NCBI RefSeq assembly: GCF_001274725.1
Contig: NZ_LGUF01000007.1
Coordinates: forward strand, 5,029,655-5,093,654
DNA length: 64,000 nucleotides
Direction of reading: 5' to 3'
From: Sporosarcina globispora
Lineage (GTDB): Bacteria; Bacillota; Bacilli; Bacillales; Cytobacillaceae
The position numbers were made by a program, and so were the translations under genes. Shown one piece after another: positions 27,703-35,650 of the stretch; the first letter of the stretch is position 1, and every line of letters begins with the position of its first letter. The notes under the pieces were generated by a model. The model saw only the letters and a program-made list of their open reading frames with translations. It was not told the origin of the DNA and did not search any database.

Positions 27703-29163
27703 TTAATAGTTCGTATAAATCGACTTCCACTCTGTCATGACATCGAATGCATGATGGGAAACTTCACGGTGTCCATTTCCGGACATTTTCATGCCTCCAA
27801 ATGCAACTCCCATTTCGGCATTGGACGTACCGTTATTAATATAAACAAGTCCGCTTACCGCTTCCTTAGCAGCACGGTTCGCATAATGAAGGCTCTCTGT
27901 ATAAATGGAAGTCGATAGCCCATAAATTGTCCCGTTATTTACCTCCATGGCTTCCTCATATGAATCTACTTCAATGATGGCAAGAACAGGACCAAATATT
28001 TCTTCCTGTGCAACGGTATCATTCGGTTTCACATTCTCAATGATTGTTGGCTCATAATAATAGCCTCCCAATTCTTTGACACGCTGCCCACCTGACAAAA
28101 TATTTCCACCTTCTTCAATCGCTGTTTTCACATATTTTTCGACTGTATGAAGCTGATCTTCATTTACGAGAGGACCCACTTGTATCCCTTCTACAAGTCC
28201 ATTTCCTATTTTCAAAGACTTTGTTAATTCTACTACTTTTTGTAGGAGCAGTTCCTTTACTGGACGCTCGACGATTACTCGGCTTGCCGCTGTACAGCGC
28301 TGACCAGTTGTCGTGAATGCTGATTTTACGATTCCGTCTGCCGCCTTGTCCAAGTCCGCATCCTTCAAGACGATTACTGCATTTTTCCCACCCAATTCCA
28401 ATGAAATACGTTTTAACGTTTTACAGCTCATTTCAGCCAGCTTTTGTCCGACTTCTGTTGAGCCCGTAAACGAAATGACTTTAACATCTGAATGCTCTGC
28501 GAGTGTTTGTCCGACTGTTCTTCCTGAACCAGTAATTAAGTTCACAACCCCTGCTGGCAATCCAGCGTCATTTAACACTTCCACAAAAGTCTTTGCCGAT
28601 AGCGCAACCTCTGATGCAGGTTTCCATACGACTGTATTACCAGCAATCAAGGCTGAAAAGATTTTGTAGGAAGCAAGCGCAACTGGGAAGTTCCAGGGGG
28701 TAATGCACGCTGCAACTCCAAGAGGTTCACGAACCATTCTTACGTTCCGGTCTGGGTAGCCCACAGGGACCGTTTCTCCAAATAGGCGTCGTCCCTCTCC
28801 TGCCATATAATGAGCAGTGGCAATGACCACTCCAACTTCGCCTAATGACTCAGGTAGTACTTTACCCATCTCCATTGTCATGACACTAGCAAGTTCCTCT
28901 TTTCGTAATTCAAACAATTGGGCTGCTTTCGTTAAATAAGCCGCTCGTTCTGGAATGGGGGTGTTCTTCCATTTTGAATACGCTTCATTCGCTTTTGCCA
29001 CAGCCTCATCCACTTGCTCCGTTGTGGCGGCCGCACATATGCCGACAAGTTCCCCTGTTGCCGGATTTAAGCTTTCAAAGTAGGACTGATCGGAGGCACT
29101 TACCCATTTTCCATTTATATAAAGATCTCCCTGAAGAATATCTGTTTTGAATTGACTAGACAT
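27703..29163 (-). CDS. NAD(P)-dependent aldehyde dehydrogenase (semialdehyde type)
   Basis: 486 residues, full-length aldehyde dehydrogenase. CITPWNFPVALASYKIFSALIAGNTVVWKP and FTGSTEVGQ form the cofactor site, the catalytic Glu lies in SLELGGKNA and the catalytic Cys in TTGQRCTAASR. GGGAGG stands 8 bases before the ATG at 29163. It lies directly after a GABA-aminotransferase-like gene, so succinate semialdehyde is the expected substrate (GabD role); a related semialdehyde cannot be excluded because this subgroup also includes ketoglutarate-semialdehyde dehydrogenases. Confidence 0.88.
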   Translation of the reverse strand: MSSQFKTDILQGDLYINGKWVSASDQSYFESLNPATGELVGICAAATTEQVDEAVAKANEAYSKWKNTPIPERAAYLTKAAQLFELRKEELASVMTMEMGKVLPESLGEVGVVIATAHYMAGEGRRLFGETVPVGYPDRNVRMVREPLGVAACITPWNFPVALASYKIFSALIAGNTVVWKPASEVALSAKTFVEVLNDAGLPAGVVNLITGSGRTVGQTLAEHSDVKVISFTGSTEVGQKLAEMSCKTLKRISLELGGKNAVIVLKDADLDKAADGIVKSAFTTTGQRCTAASRVIVERPVKELLLQKVVELTKSLKIGNGLVEGIQVGPLVNEDQLHTVEKYVKTAIEEGGNILSGGQRVKELGGYYYEPTIIENVKPNDTVAQEEIFGPVLAIIEVDSYEEAMEVNNGTIYGLSTSIYTESLHYANRAAKEAVSGLVYINNGTSNAEMGVAFGGMKMSGNGHREVSHHAFDVMTEWKSIYTNY

Positions 29164-29205
29164 CAACTTGACCTCCCTTTTCGTGGTATTCCGAGGAATC
29201 GAAAA

Positions 29206-30501
29206 TTAGTTTCCTGAAATTGTTTCTGTTATCACATCTTCTAAAATCGTTAATCCGATATCAAGCACATCTTCTTGAATATTAAGAGGCAGCATTAATC
29301 GGATCGTTTGCCCGCTTACCCCGCAGTTCATAATGAGCAAGCCATTTTCCAGTGCTTTGGATTTAATTTTCGGTACAAATAAAGCAGCAGATTGCGAATC
29401 AAATTCAATACCGATCATCATGCCGACTCCTCGGACTTCAACAATGCCCGGTAAATGTCCTACCGAGTTATGAAGTCGGCCGACAATCTTGGCACCGAGT
29501 TTAGCACTGCGTTCTACTAACTTCTCTTCCTCAATGACCGCAATGTTTGCCAATGCCGCAGCACAAGAAACTGGATTTCCTCCAAATGTCGAACCATGAC
29601 CAGCCGTCGGCCATTTTTCATGAAGCTCACGACTTGCTACAATGGCACCAAGAGGCATGCCGCCGGAAAGGGCTTTTGCCAGAACTAAAATATCAGGAGC
29701 CACATTCGCATGCTCTGCCGCGAACATTTTGCCTGTACGGCCAAATCCTGTTTGTACTTCGTCAAAGATAAGCAAAATGCCGTGTTCCTCTGTAATCTTT
29801 CTTAACGCCTGCAAAAAGCTTGGCGGTGCCGGATAATAGCCGCCTTCACCCATGACCGGTTCAATGATGATGGCCGCTACTCGTGAGGGATCCACGCGTA
29901 AATCGAACAATTTTTGAAGCTGATTCAAGCAATACTCTTCAGCTTCTCTTTCTCTAATGTTTTTCAGCTGGCTAGGATACGGATATGGAACGTGATACAC
30001 CTCGCCTAAAATCGGTTCATAATAACGACGATATTTAGAGCTTGATGCTGTAATGGCTGTTGCTCCTAATGTACGGCCATGAAACGAACCTTCAAAAGCA
30101 ATGATGGCAGGTCTGCCTGTGGCTGCCTTTGCTAGTTTAAGCGCACCGTCAATGGCTTCTGCTCCCGAATTGGAGAAAAAGACAGTATCTAGATTCCCTG
30201 GTGTGATATGAGCAAGCTTTTCCGCCAAATTCGCTGCAGTTTCATAATAACCATAGTTCAATCCAAGATGAATCAAGGCTTCAGCTTGCTTTTTAATGGC
30301 TTCTACCATTTTTTCGTTTGTATGCCCGACTGCATTGACGGCCACTCCTGAAACGAAATCTATATATTCCTTTCCGTCTGTCGTCCAAAATTTGGCGCCA
30401 TGCGCTTTTTCAATGACAAGCTCGGTCACCCTTGTCATGACTGGTGATAAATGTTTTTTTGCTTTTTCTTGAATTTCTTCTGTTTTATTTTGTAATTTCA
30501 T
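29206..30501 (-). CDS. gabT: class III aminotransferase, GABA-transaminase-like
   Basis: About 431 residues. The PLP-binding features of class III aminotransferases are clear: FFSNSGAEAIDGALKLAK, EGSFHGRTLGATAITAS, IIEPVMGEGGYYPAP, LIFDEVQTGFGRTGKMFA and LAKALSGGMPLGAI with the Schiff-base lysine. It resembles 4-aminobutyrate aminotransferases. The start at 30501 has AAGGA at 8 bases; it overlaps the upstream aminotransferase by 17 bases. With the aldehyde dehydrogenase downstream it forms a GabT-GabD pair. It could instead use another omega-amino acid. Confidence 0.83.
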   Translation of the reverse strand: MKLQNKTEEIQEKAKKHLSPVMTRVTELVIEKAHGAKFWTTDGKEYIDFVSGVAVNAVGHTNEKMVEAIKKQAEALIHLGLNYGYYETAANLAEKLAHITPGNLDTVFFSNSGAEAIDGALKLAKAATGRPAIIAFEGSFHGRTLGATAITASSSKYRRYYEPILGEVYHVPYPYPSQLKNIREREAEEYCLNQLQKLFDLRVDPSRVAAIIIEPVMGEGGYYPAPPSFLQALRKITEEHGILLIFDEVQTGFGRTGKMFAAEHANVAPDILVLAKALSGGMPLGAIVASRELHEKWPTAGHGSTFGGNPVSCAAALANIAVIEEEKLVERSAKLGAKIVGRLHNSVGHLPGIVEVRGVGMMIGIEFDSQSAALFVPKIKSKALENGLLIMNCGVSGQTIRLMLPLNIQEDVLDIGLTILEDVITETISGN

Positions 30502-31870
30502 ATAGCTCATCCTTTCTTAAAAGACCCTTGAATATCGTGAATGATTCATCTAAAATTCTCACAATCTCATCAATTTCTGTATTCGTGACATTTAAAGGAG
30601 GGCTAATGATAAGGTGCTCTCCCTTTGTGCCGTCAATTGCACCGGAACCAGGATAAAAAACCGCGCCGAGTTCTATCGCAATTCCATTCAATCTTTCAGC
30701 AGCTTTTTCAGATGGATCAAACAACAAATCATGCTTACGATCCTTCACAAGCTCTATACCGATTAAAAGCCCTTTGCCACGAACATCAGATATGTAAGAA
30801 TGTTTTTGCTTAAGCTCCAAAAGACGGTTGACAAGGTAGGGACCTTGTTTTTTGACGTTTTCCAGTACCATTTCTTGCTCATACACTTCCAATGCAGCTA
30901 GACCGGCAGCAACTGCCACAGGATGCCCACTATATGTATAACCGTGAATGAATTTCCCGTCGCTGTTTTGTATGAGTCCATCGATTAACCGATCATGAAC
31001 GATCATACCGGCTAGCGGAGCATATCCCGCTGATACCCCTTTTCCAAATGTAATAATATCAGGCTCGATTCCAATTTGTTCTGTCGCGAAGTTGGTACCA
31101 GTACGGCCGAATCCAGTCATTACTTCATCGATAATTAAGACGATTTCGTAACGGTCACACAGTTCTCGCACTTTCTCAAAATACCCTGGTGGCGGTGGAA
31201 CAGCACCTTGCTGGCTTCCGACAATCGGTTCAGCGATAAAAGCAGACACGTTCTCAGGGCCAAGCTCTAAAATGGTTTTTTCAATATCCGTTACACACGT
31301 CCAGTTTTGCTTGGATAAACAATCATTTTTTTGACGATCGTATGGACATCGGTGGCAGTACGGCGAATAGACATGTGCATAGTTTAAAAGATTAGGAGTG
31401 TAAGCATGCCTTCTTTTAACGTCTCCTCCTGCTGATAAAGAACCGATGGTGTTACCGTGATAGGACTGCCATCGCCCGATCACAATGTGTTTTTGGGGTC
31501 TGCCGGCATCCCTATGAAATTGCCTCGCCAGCTTCAAAGCGCTTTCATTTGCTTCGGAGCCTCCGGTTGTAAAATACACCTTATTTAAATGGATTGGAGC
31601 CATTTTTCCGATTGTTTCTGCCAGTTCATGCAACGCTTTTGTCTCGAAGCGCATAGTATGGACGAAGGCTGCTTTTTTTGCTTGTTCTGCCATGGACTCT
31701 CCTATAGAAATAATCCCATGGCCCAAGTTGGCTGCAACCGCTCCCGAGCAAGCATCCAAATATTTTTTCCCGTTCTCATCTATTAAATAGACCCCTACAC
31801 CGTGGGTAATAATAGGGTACTCCTTTTTTAAATCACGATGAAACACGTAGTCTTTTTTTATTCCATCCAT
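30485..31870 (-). CDS. class III aminotransferase, YodT-like
   Basis: About 461 residues. HGVGVYLIDENGKKYLDACSGAVAANLGHG, FTTGGSEANESALKLARQ, RWQSYHGNTIGSLSAGG, IIDEVMTGFGRTGTNFA and ITFGKGVSAGYAPLAGM mark a class III PLP enzyme. A cysteine-rich insert (YSPYCHRCPYDRQKNDCLSKQNWTC) is typical of the YodT/BioA-like branch and could bind a metal. Position among the CoA-transferase and thiolase genes, as in the B. subtilis yod operon, suggests removal of the beta-amino group of acetyl-beta-lysine to give the 3-oxo acid. The start is taken at 31870; it overlaps the thiolase stop by 13 bases. Confidence 0.83.
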   Translation of the reverse strand: MDGIKKDYVFHRDLKKEYPIITHGVGVYLIDENGKKYLDACSGAVAANLGHGIISIGESMAEQAKKAAFVHTMRFETKALHELAETIGKMAPIHLNKVYFTTGGSEANESALKLARQFHRDAGRPQKHIVIGRWQSYHGNTIGSLSAGGDVKRRHAYTPNLLNYAHVYSPYCHRCPYDRQKNDCLSKQNWTCVTDIEKTILELGPENVSAFIAEPIVGSQQGAVPPPPGYFEKVRELCDRYEIVLIIDEVMTGFGRTGTNFATEQIGIEPDIITFGKGVSAGYAPLAGMIVHDRLIDGLIQNSDGKFIHGYTYSGHPVAVAAGLAALEVYEQEMVLENVKKQGPYLVNRLLELKQKHSYISDVRGKGLLIGIELVKDRKHDLLFDPSEKAAERLNGIAIELGAVFYPGSGAIDGTKGEHLIISPPLNVTNTEIDEIVRILDESFTIFKGLLRKDELYEITK

Positions 31871-33048
31871 CTTTCCACCACCATTGCCATTCCTAATCCC
31901 CCTGCCACACAAATCGTCGCAAGGCCATATTGCCTTTTTTGTTTTTCAAGCTCATGACATAATGTAGTGACGATTCTTGCTCCGGAGCACCCAAGTGGAT
32001 GGCCTAAGGCAATCGCCCCTCCGTTTACATTCACGTTGTCTCCTTTTATGCCCCATTCTTTTAAACAAGCAAGACTTTGAGCAGCGAATGCTTCATTTAA
32101 TTCAATCAAATCGATATCTTCCAAACGAAGTCCCGCTTTTTTCAACGCAATTTGGGAGGCGGGAACTGGACCGATTCCCATTTCTATTGGTGATACTCCC
32201 GCAGCAGCAAAAGAACGAATCCTTGCCATCGGGACCACTCCAAGTTGTTTCGCTTTTTCTTCCGACATCAACAACAGCATCGAGGCTCCATCATTTCTGC
32301 CGGATGAGTTTCCGGCTGTTACTGTACCATCTTTTTGAAACACAGGACTTAGTATTCCTAACTTTTCAATGTCCGTCAATCTTGGGTACTCATCTATCGC
32401 AAAGTGTCTGATCCCCTTTTTTCCTTCCTTTACCGGAACAGGAATGATTTCTTCTTCAAAATTGCCCATTTCAATTGCACGTTTTGTTTTCTGCTGACTC
32501 ATGAAGGCAAATTCGTCTTGTTCACGGCGACTAATGTTATATTTTTCAGCCAGCCACTCGGCTGTTTGCCCCATCGTGAAATGACCATATATCTCCTCTG
32601 GCTGCGATTTTGGTTGACTCTCCGTATTTGAATCATACAGAGTCATATTTCCCACCTTAAGTCCAAATCGAGTTTCAACCGTATAATAAGGAGCTTGTGA
32701 CATGCTTTCGACACCTCCTGCTAAAACGACGTCCGCTTGGCCTGTCAATATGGACATCGCCCCGTTAATGACGGCCTGCAAACCCGAACCGCACTGACGA
32801 TGGACTGTATAAGCAGGAATCGATTCTGGAAAATGGGCCTGTAATGTCGCGACTCTTGCAATATTCGGAGCATGCGCACTCTGCTTTGTTTGGCCGACGA
32901 TGACTTCATCGACAATATTGGCACCGCAACCAGAAGACGAAAGATTATTTTTCATGATGAGAGATACTAGCTCTTCCGGGCGCGTATCAGCCAGTGATCC
33001 GCCAAGGTTTCCGATAGGAGTCCGATATGCATTTACGATTACAACCAC
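31858..33048 (-). CDS. thiolase (acetyl-CoA acyltransferase)
   Basis: 396 residues with the thiolase signatures: nucleophilic Cys in [52 protein letters not shown], and the final Cys in [14 protein letters not shown] (the more common form is GGGQG). It starts at GTG overlapping the CoA-transferase B stop by one base. In the proposed lysine route it would split 3-oxo-6-acetamidohexanoyl-CoA with CoA into acetyl-CoA and 4-acetamidobutyryl-CoA. That substrate is inferred from the cluster; ordinary 3-ketoacyl-CoA thiolysis is the alternative. Confidence 0.9.
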   Translation of the reverse strand: MVVIVNAYRTPIGNLGGSLADTRPEELVSLIMKNNLSSSGCGANIVDEVIVGQTKQSAHAPNIARVATLQAHFPESIPAYTVHRQCGSGLQAVINGAMSILTGQADVVLAGGVESMSQAPYYTVETRFGLKVGNMTLYDSNTESQPKSQPEEIYGHFTMGQTAEWLAEKYNISRREQDEFAFMSQQKTKRAIEMGNFEEEIIPVPVKEGKKGIRHFAIDEYPRLTDIEKLGILSPVFQKDGTVTAGNSSGRNDGASMLLLMSEEKAKQLGVVPMARIRSFAAAGVSPIEMGIGPVPASQIALKKAGLRLEDIDLIELNEAFAAQSLACLKEWGIKGDNVNVNGGAIALGHPLGCSGARIVTTLCHELEKQKRQYGLATICVAGGLGMAMVVERWME

Positions 33049-33710
33049 TACGCAGTCACCTCTTTGCCTTTATTGAAAGATTCAGCAATATGGAACGGGG
33101 CGTCCGTTTTCTGTTGAACTTCCTCAAAGGAAACTCCTGGGGACAGCTCAATAAGATGAAGTCCATCTTTCTTTACAGCGAACACCGCCAAATCGGTAAT
33201 AATTAAATCTACTTTCCGTTCCGATGTGATCGGATAGGTTAATTCCTTAACGATTTTTGACTCTCCCTGGGAATTCGTATGCATCGTTGTTACGATTACC
33301 TTTTTTGACCCCTCCAATAAATCCATCGCCCCACCTACACCAAGAACACTTTTTCCTGGTACTGCCCAGTTGGCGATTCGCCCTTTTGCATCAATTTGCA
33401 GCACACCGAGAATCGAGACGCTTACATGTCCTCCGCGAATCATTGCAAATGAAGAAGCACTATCAAAAAAGGATGAACCTTCCAATACTGTGACAGGCAT
33501 TTTTCCTGCATTGACAAGATTCTGATCAATATGCTCTAGATCAGGGGTAGGACCTACTCCAAGGATACCGTTTTCCGAGTGTAAAAAAACTTTAACATCG
33601 GATGGAATATAATCAGCCACTAGCGTTGGAATCCCTATCCCCAAATTCACAATATCGCCATCCTTCAATTCCTTCGCCGCTCTTGCAGCAATGTATTGTT
33701 TCACGTTCAA
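33048..33710 (-). CDS. 3-oxoacid CoA-transferase, subunit B
   Basis: 220 residues; beta subunit of the family I CoA-transferases. The catalytic glutamate is in FLHSENGILGVGP, and NLGIGIPTLVADYI and GGAMDLLEGSKKVIV are typical of AtoA/ScoB/YodR. It joins subunit A, encoded 1 base upstream. In this setting the enzyme would load CoA onto the 3-oxo acid made from beta-lysine, using acetyl-CoA or succinyl-CoA as donor; the exact substrate is inferred. Confidence 0.92.
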   Translation of the reverse strand: MNVKQYIAARAAKELKDGDIVNLGIGIPTLVADYIPSDVKVFLHSENGILGVGPTPDLEHIDQNLVNAGKMPVTVLEGSSFFDSASSFAMIRGGHVSVSILGVLQIDAKGRIANWAVPGKSVLGVGGAMDLLEGSKKVIVTTMHTNSQGESKIVKELTYPITSERKVDLIITDLAVFAVKKDGLHLIELSPGVSFEEVQQKTDAPFHIAESFNKGKEVTA

Positions 33711-33711
33711 G

Positions 33712-34368
33712 CTAGTTCCCTTCCTTCACAACGATATAATCAACGTATAAATGAGGGGTGACAATTTCTTCTGGAGAAATTTGCCCAACCTCTACAATCT
33801 CGTCTACCTCTGCAATAACTACATCCGCAGCTGTGGCCATCATCGGATTGAAGTTTCTTGCCGACTTGTTGTAAATTAAATTTCCTAAATGGTCCGCTTT
33901 ATTCGCTTTAATTAAAGCAAAGTGGGCATTAAGAGGCTCCTGGAATACATTTTTTTTACCGTTAATAATACGCTCTTCTTTGTTTTCAGCGATTTTTGTT
34001 CCTGCGCTGACCGGTGTATAAAACCCTCCCAGTCCCGCACCACCAGCTCGAATAGCTTCAGACATCGTTCCCTGAGGGAGAAGCTCCACATCCATTTCCT
34101 TATCCTGATAAGATTTAACCACCTCCGGGTTGGATGTAAAATAAGACCCTATCGCTTTTTTTACTTGTTTTTGCCGAACTAAAACTCCAAGACCTCTACC
34201 TGGTTCACCAAGGTTATTACTAATAATCTCTAAGTCTTTCACTTCCGACTGAGCCAAAGCGGCTATTAAACTAAGCGGACTTCCTACAAGTCCAAATCCA
34301 CCTACCATAATTCGTGAGCCGCTTTTAACCTTTTTTACAGCTTCTTCGCATGTAATCAGCTTGCTCAT
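33712..34368 (-). CDS. 3-oxoacid CoA-transferase, subunit A
   Basis: 218 residues; alpha subunit. The glycine-rich CoA site is SGSRIMVGGFGLVGSPLSLI, and EIISNNLGEPGRGLGVL plus TPVSAGTKIAENKEER follow. Equivalent to AtoD/ScoA/YodS. It begins the main run of tightly packed genes that continues to yokU. Upstream lie a long hairpin with a T-rich tail and a possible promoter, so expression of the whole run may be set in this leader. A GAGGAAGGG site precedes the ATG. Confidence 0.92.
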   Translation of the reverse strand: MSKLITCEEAVKKVKSGSRIMVGGFGLVGSPLSLIAALAQSEVKDLEIISNNLGEPGRGLGVLVRQKQVKKAIGSYFTSNPEVVKSYQDKEMDVELLPQGTMSEAIRAGGAGLGGFYTPVSAGTKIAENKEERIINGKKNVFQEPLNAHFALIKANKADHLGNLIYNKSARNFNPMMATAADVVIAEVDEIVEVGQISPEEIVTPHLYVDYIVVKEGN

Positions 34369-34416
34369 CTTTTTTTCCCTTCCTCTCTATCGACTTTTTT
34401 GGGTGTTAACAGTTTG

Positions 34417-34506
34417 GAAAAAATAAAAACCGAGCAAAACATAAATCCTCTATAAAGAATGTCGTTATAACGAACATCCCTTACAAAGAGTCCATGTCTG
34501 CCCGGT
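34417..34506 (-). promoter_or_regulatory. long imperfect leader hairpin with T-rich tail (candidate attenuator or terminator)
   Basis: On the minus strand ACCGGGC (34500-34506) pairs with GCTCGGT (34429-34435). Inside, ACAT/ATGT, CTCT/AGAG and an inner ATGT-t-CGT/ACGACAT hairpin continue the stem over about 78 bases. TTTTTATTTTTT follows. This is the shape of an intrinsic terminator, placed about 50 bases before the CoA-transferase A start. A second hairpin GGGAAGA/TCTTCCC (34521-34539) and a TATAAT (34545-34550) lie just ahead. It may end DUF3870 transcription or attenuate the operon. Confidence 0.6.
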
Positions 34507-34570
34507 TTTAATAAGACCATGGGAAGAGGTCATCTTCCCACTTTATTATAACCAAACGTTATGTATTCAT

Positions 34571-34888
34571 TTACTTCACGTTATCCCAGTAACGTTGAAC
34601 TGCAGCTTGAAGAGCCACAATAATCGCTTGCTGGGATGGAGCAAAATAAAAGCTTTGAATTCGTTCAATCAGCGGCTCAATCCCGTCTTGAAGACAGTAG
34701 CCTATCAACAGTTTTTGAAAATAATTTTTTGTTAGTTCTGCTACAAATGTGAATTCGGCGTCGATAATTTTATGTTCTTTCAGATCCACTTCAAGTACAA
34801 TTCCTGCATGCTTATACATTTCATACATGGAAGTTCCCTGTGGAGCTTTTGCATAACCTGTAACAACCACTGTATCCAGTGTTTGCAT
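34571..34888 (-). CDS. DUF3870-domain protein
   Basis: 105 residues, no membrane part. The opening TVVVTGYAKAPQGTSMYEMYK and the continuation GIVLEVDLKEHKIIDAEFTFVAELT match the small DUF3870 family, whose function is not known. These genes tend to lie beside amino-acid or acyl-CoA catabolism genes, as here. A strong sigma-A promoter and AAAGGAG ribosome site precede it, and a hairpin region separates it from the CoA-transferase genes, so it may be the first gene of the lysine transcript or an independent unit. Confidence 0.88.
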   Translation of the reverse strand: MQTLDTVVVTGYAKAPQGTSMYEMYKHAGIVLEVDLKEHKIIDAEFTFVAELTKNYFQKLLIGYCLQDGIEPLIERIQSFYFAPSQQAIIVALQAAVQRYWDNVK

Positions 34889-34939
34889 GCCCCAAAACTC
34901 CTTTCAAAAACCAACTGATTATTTTCATTTTCTAACTCG

Positions 34940-34968
34940 AGTATATGGGTCAGAAAAAAAAATGTCAA
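34940..34968 (-). promoter_or_regulatory. sigma-A promoter of the DUF3870 gene
   Basis: TTGACA (34963-34968) and TATACT (34940-34945) are separated by exactly 17 bases, mostly a run of nine T, on the minus strand. Confidence 0.87.
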
Positions 34969-34994
34969 TCGATATATTCTAAATTTACAGAAAT

Positions 34995-35029
34995 ATTGAA
35001 GCGCTTTCATTAATAAGTAAGCGCTTTCG
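34995..35029. promoter_or_regulatory. two cre-like (CcpA) sites 20 bp apart
   Basis: ATTGAAGCGCTTTCA (34995-35009) matches the cre consensus WTGNAANCGNWNNCW with one mismatch; AAGTAAGCGCTTTCG (35015-35029) shares the GCGCTTTC core with two mismatches. They are offset by 20 bases, two helical turns, and lie about 70 and 90 bases upstream of the expected DUF3870 transcription start, a position more usual for activation than roadblock repression. Confidence 0.6.
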
Positions 35030-35153
35030 ATTATTTTTTAATTCTATAACATTTCATCATAATAAATTATTCTCTCTTACATGGCAAACTCCTTCTAGAA
35101 AGATAAAAATTTTTTATAGGAGAAGCGGAGGTGCCCTTATACGTTTTCTAGTC

Positions 35154-35530
35154 TCAATACATCATGCAACCATGCTTACTAGGTTGTTCGTTCTTCGCTT
35201 TTTTCACCATTTCGATAAAATATGCTGTCAAACGTTGGTCATCTGTTAATTCAGGATGGAATGAGCAGCCGAGGTACTGACCTTCTCTTACAGCCACAAT
35301 GCGGCCGTTATGCTTGGCCAACACTTCAACATTCTCGCCGGCTTCAACAATGTACGGTGCATGAATGAACACAGCATTAAAGCTTAATATCAAGATCCGC
35401 CGCTTCAAAGGTTTCCCGCTGACGCCTAAATGAATTGTGCTCTACAGTTACTTCGTGGAGCATCATATCCGACAATATTCTTTGCCATTAAAATTAAGCC
35501 AACACAATTCCAAAACATCGGCTTTTTTCT
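35154..35530 (-). pseudogene. pdxT: decayed pdxT (PLP synthase glutaminase subunit) remnant
   Basis: The minus strand holds pieces of PdxT in three frames: KKPMFWNCVGLILMAKNIVG (nucleophile region, normally GTCAG), then [20 protein letters not shown], then [20 protein letters not shown] through [20 protein letters not shown] at the C-terminus with the catalytic His-Pro-Glu. Stops and frameshifts separate them, and the first third of the gene and pdxS are missing. This is a dead copy and marks the right edge of the lysine block. Confidence 0.85.
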
Positions 35531-35597
35531 GCTTTTCGGTTAGACTCATCAAAAGTTATCACTAATCGATTCCCCTTTTTCAGTTGTGGTAATTGGA

Positions 35598-35624
35598 ACA
35601 AAAGCCCCCCTGAAAATCAGGGAG
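35598..35624 (-). terminator. probable terminator of the RlmD-type gene
   Basis: On the minus strand CCCTGA and TCAGGG form a short stem with a tight loop, followed by GGGCTTTTGTT. Confidence 0.55.
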
Positions 35625-35650
35625 ACTGTTTTACACACCGCCAAATTCAT

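Noticed and set aside
34889..35040. Sigma-54 promoter for the lysine operon
   Set aside because: No TGGCAC-N5-TTGC pattern was found; a good sigma-A promoter explains this region, and no sigma-54 activator gene is in the window.
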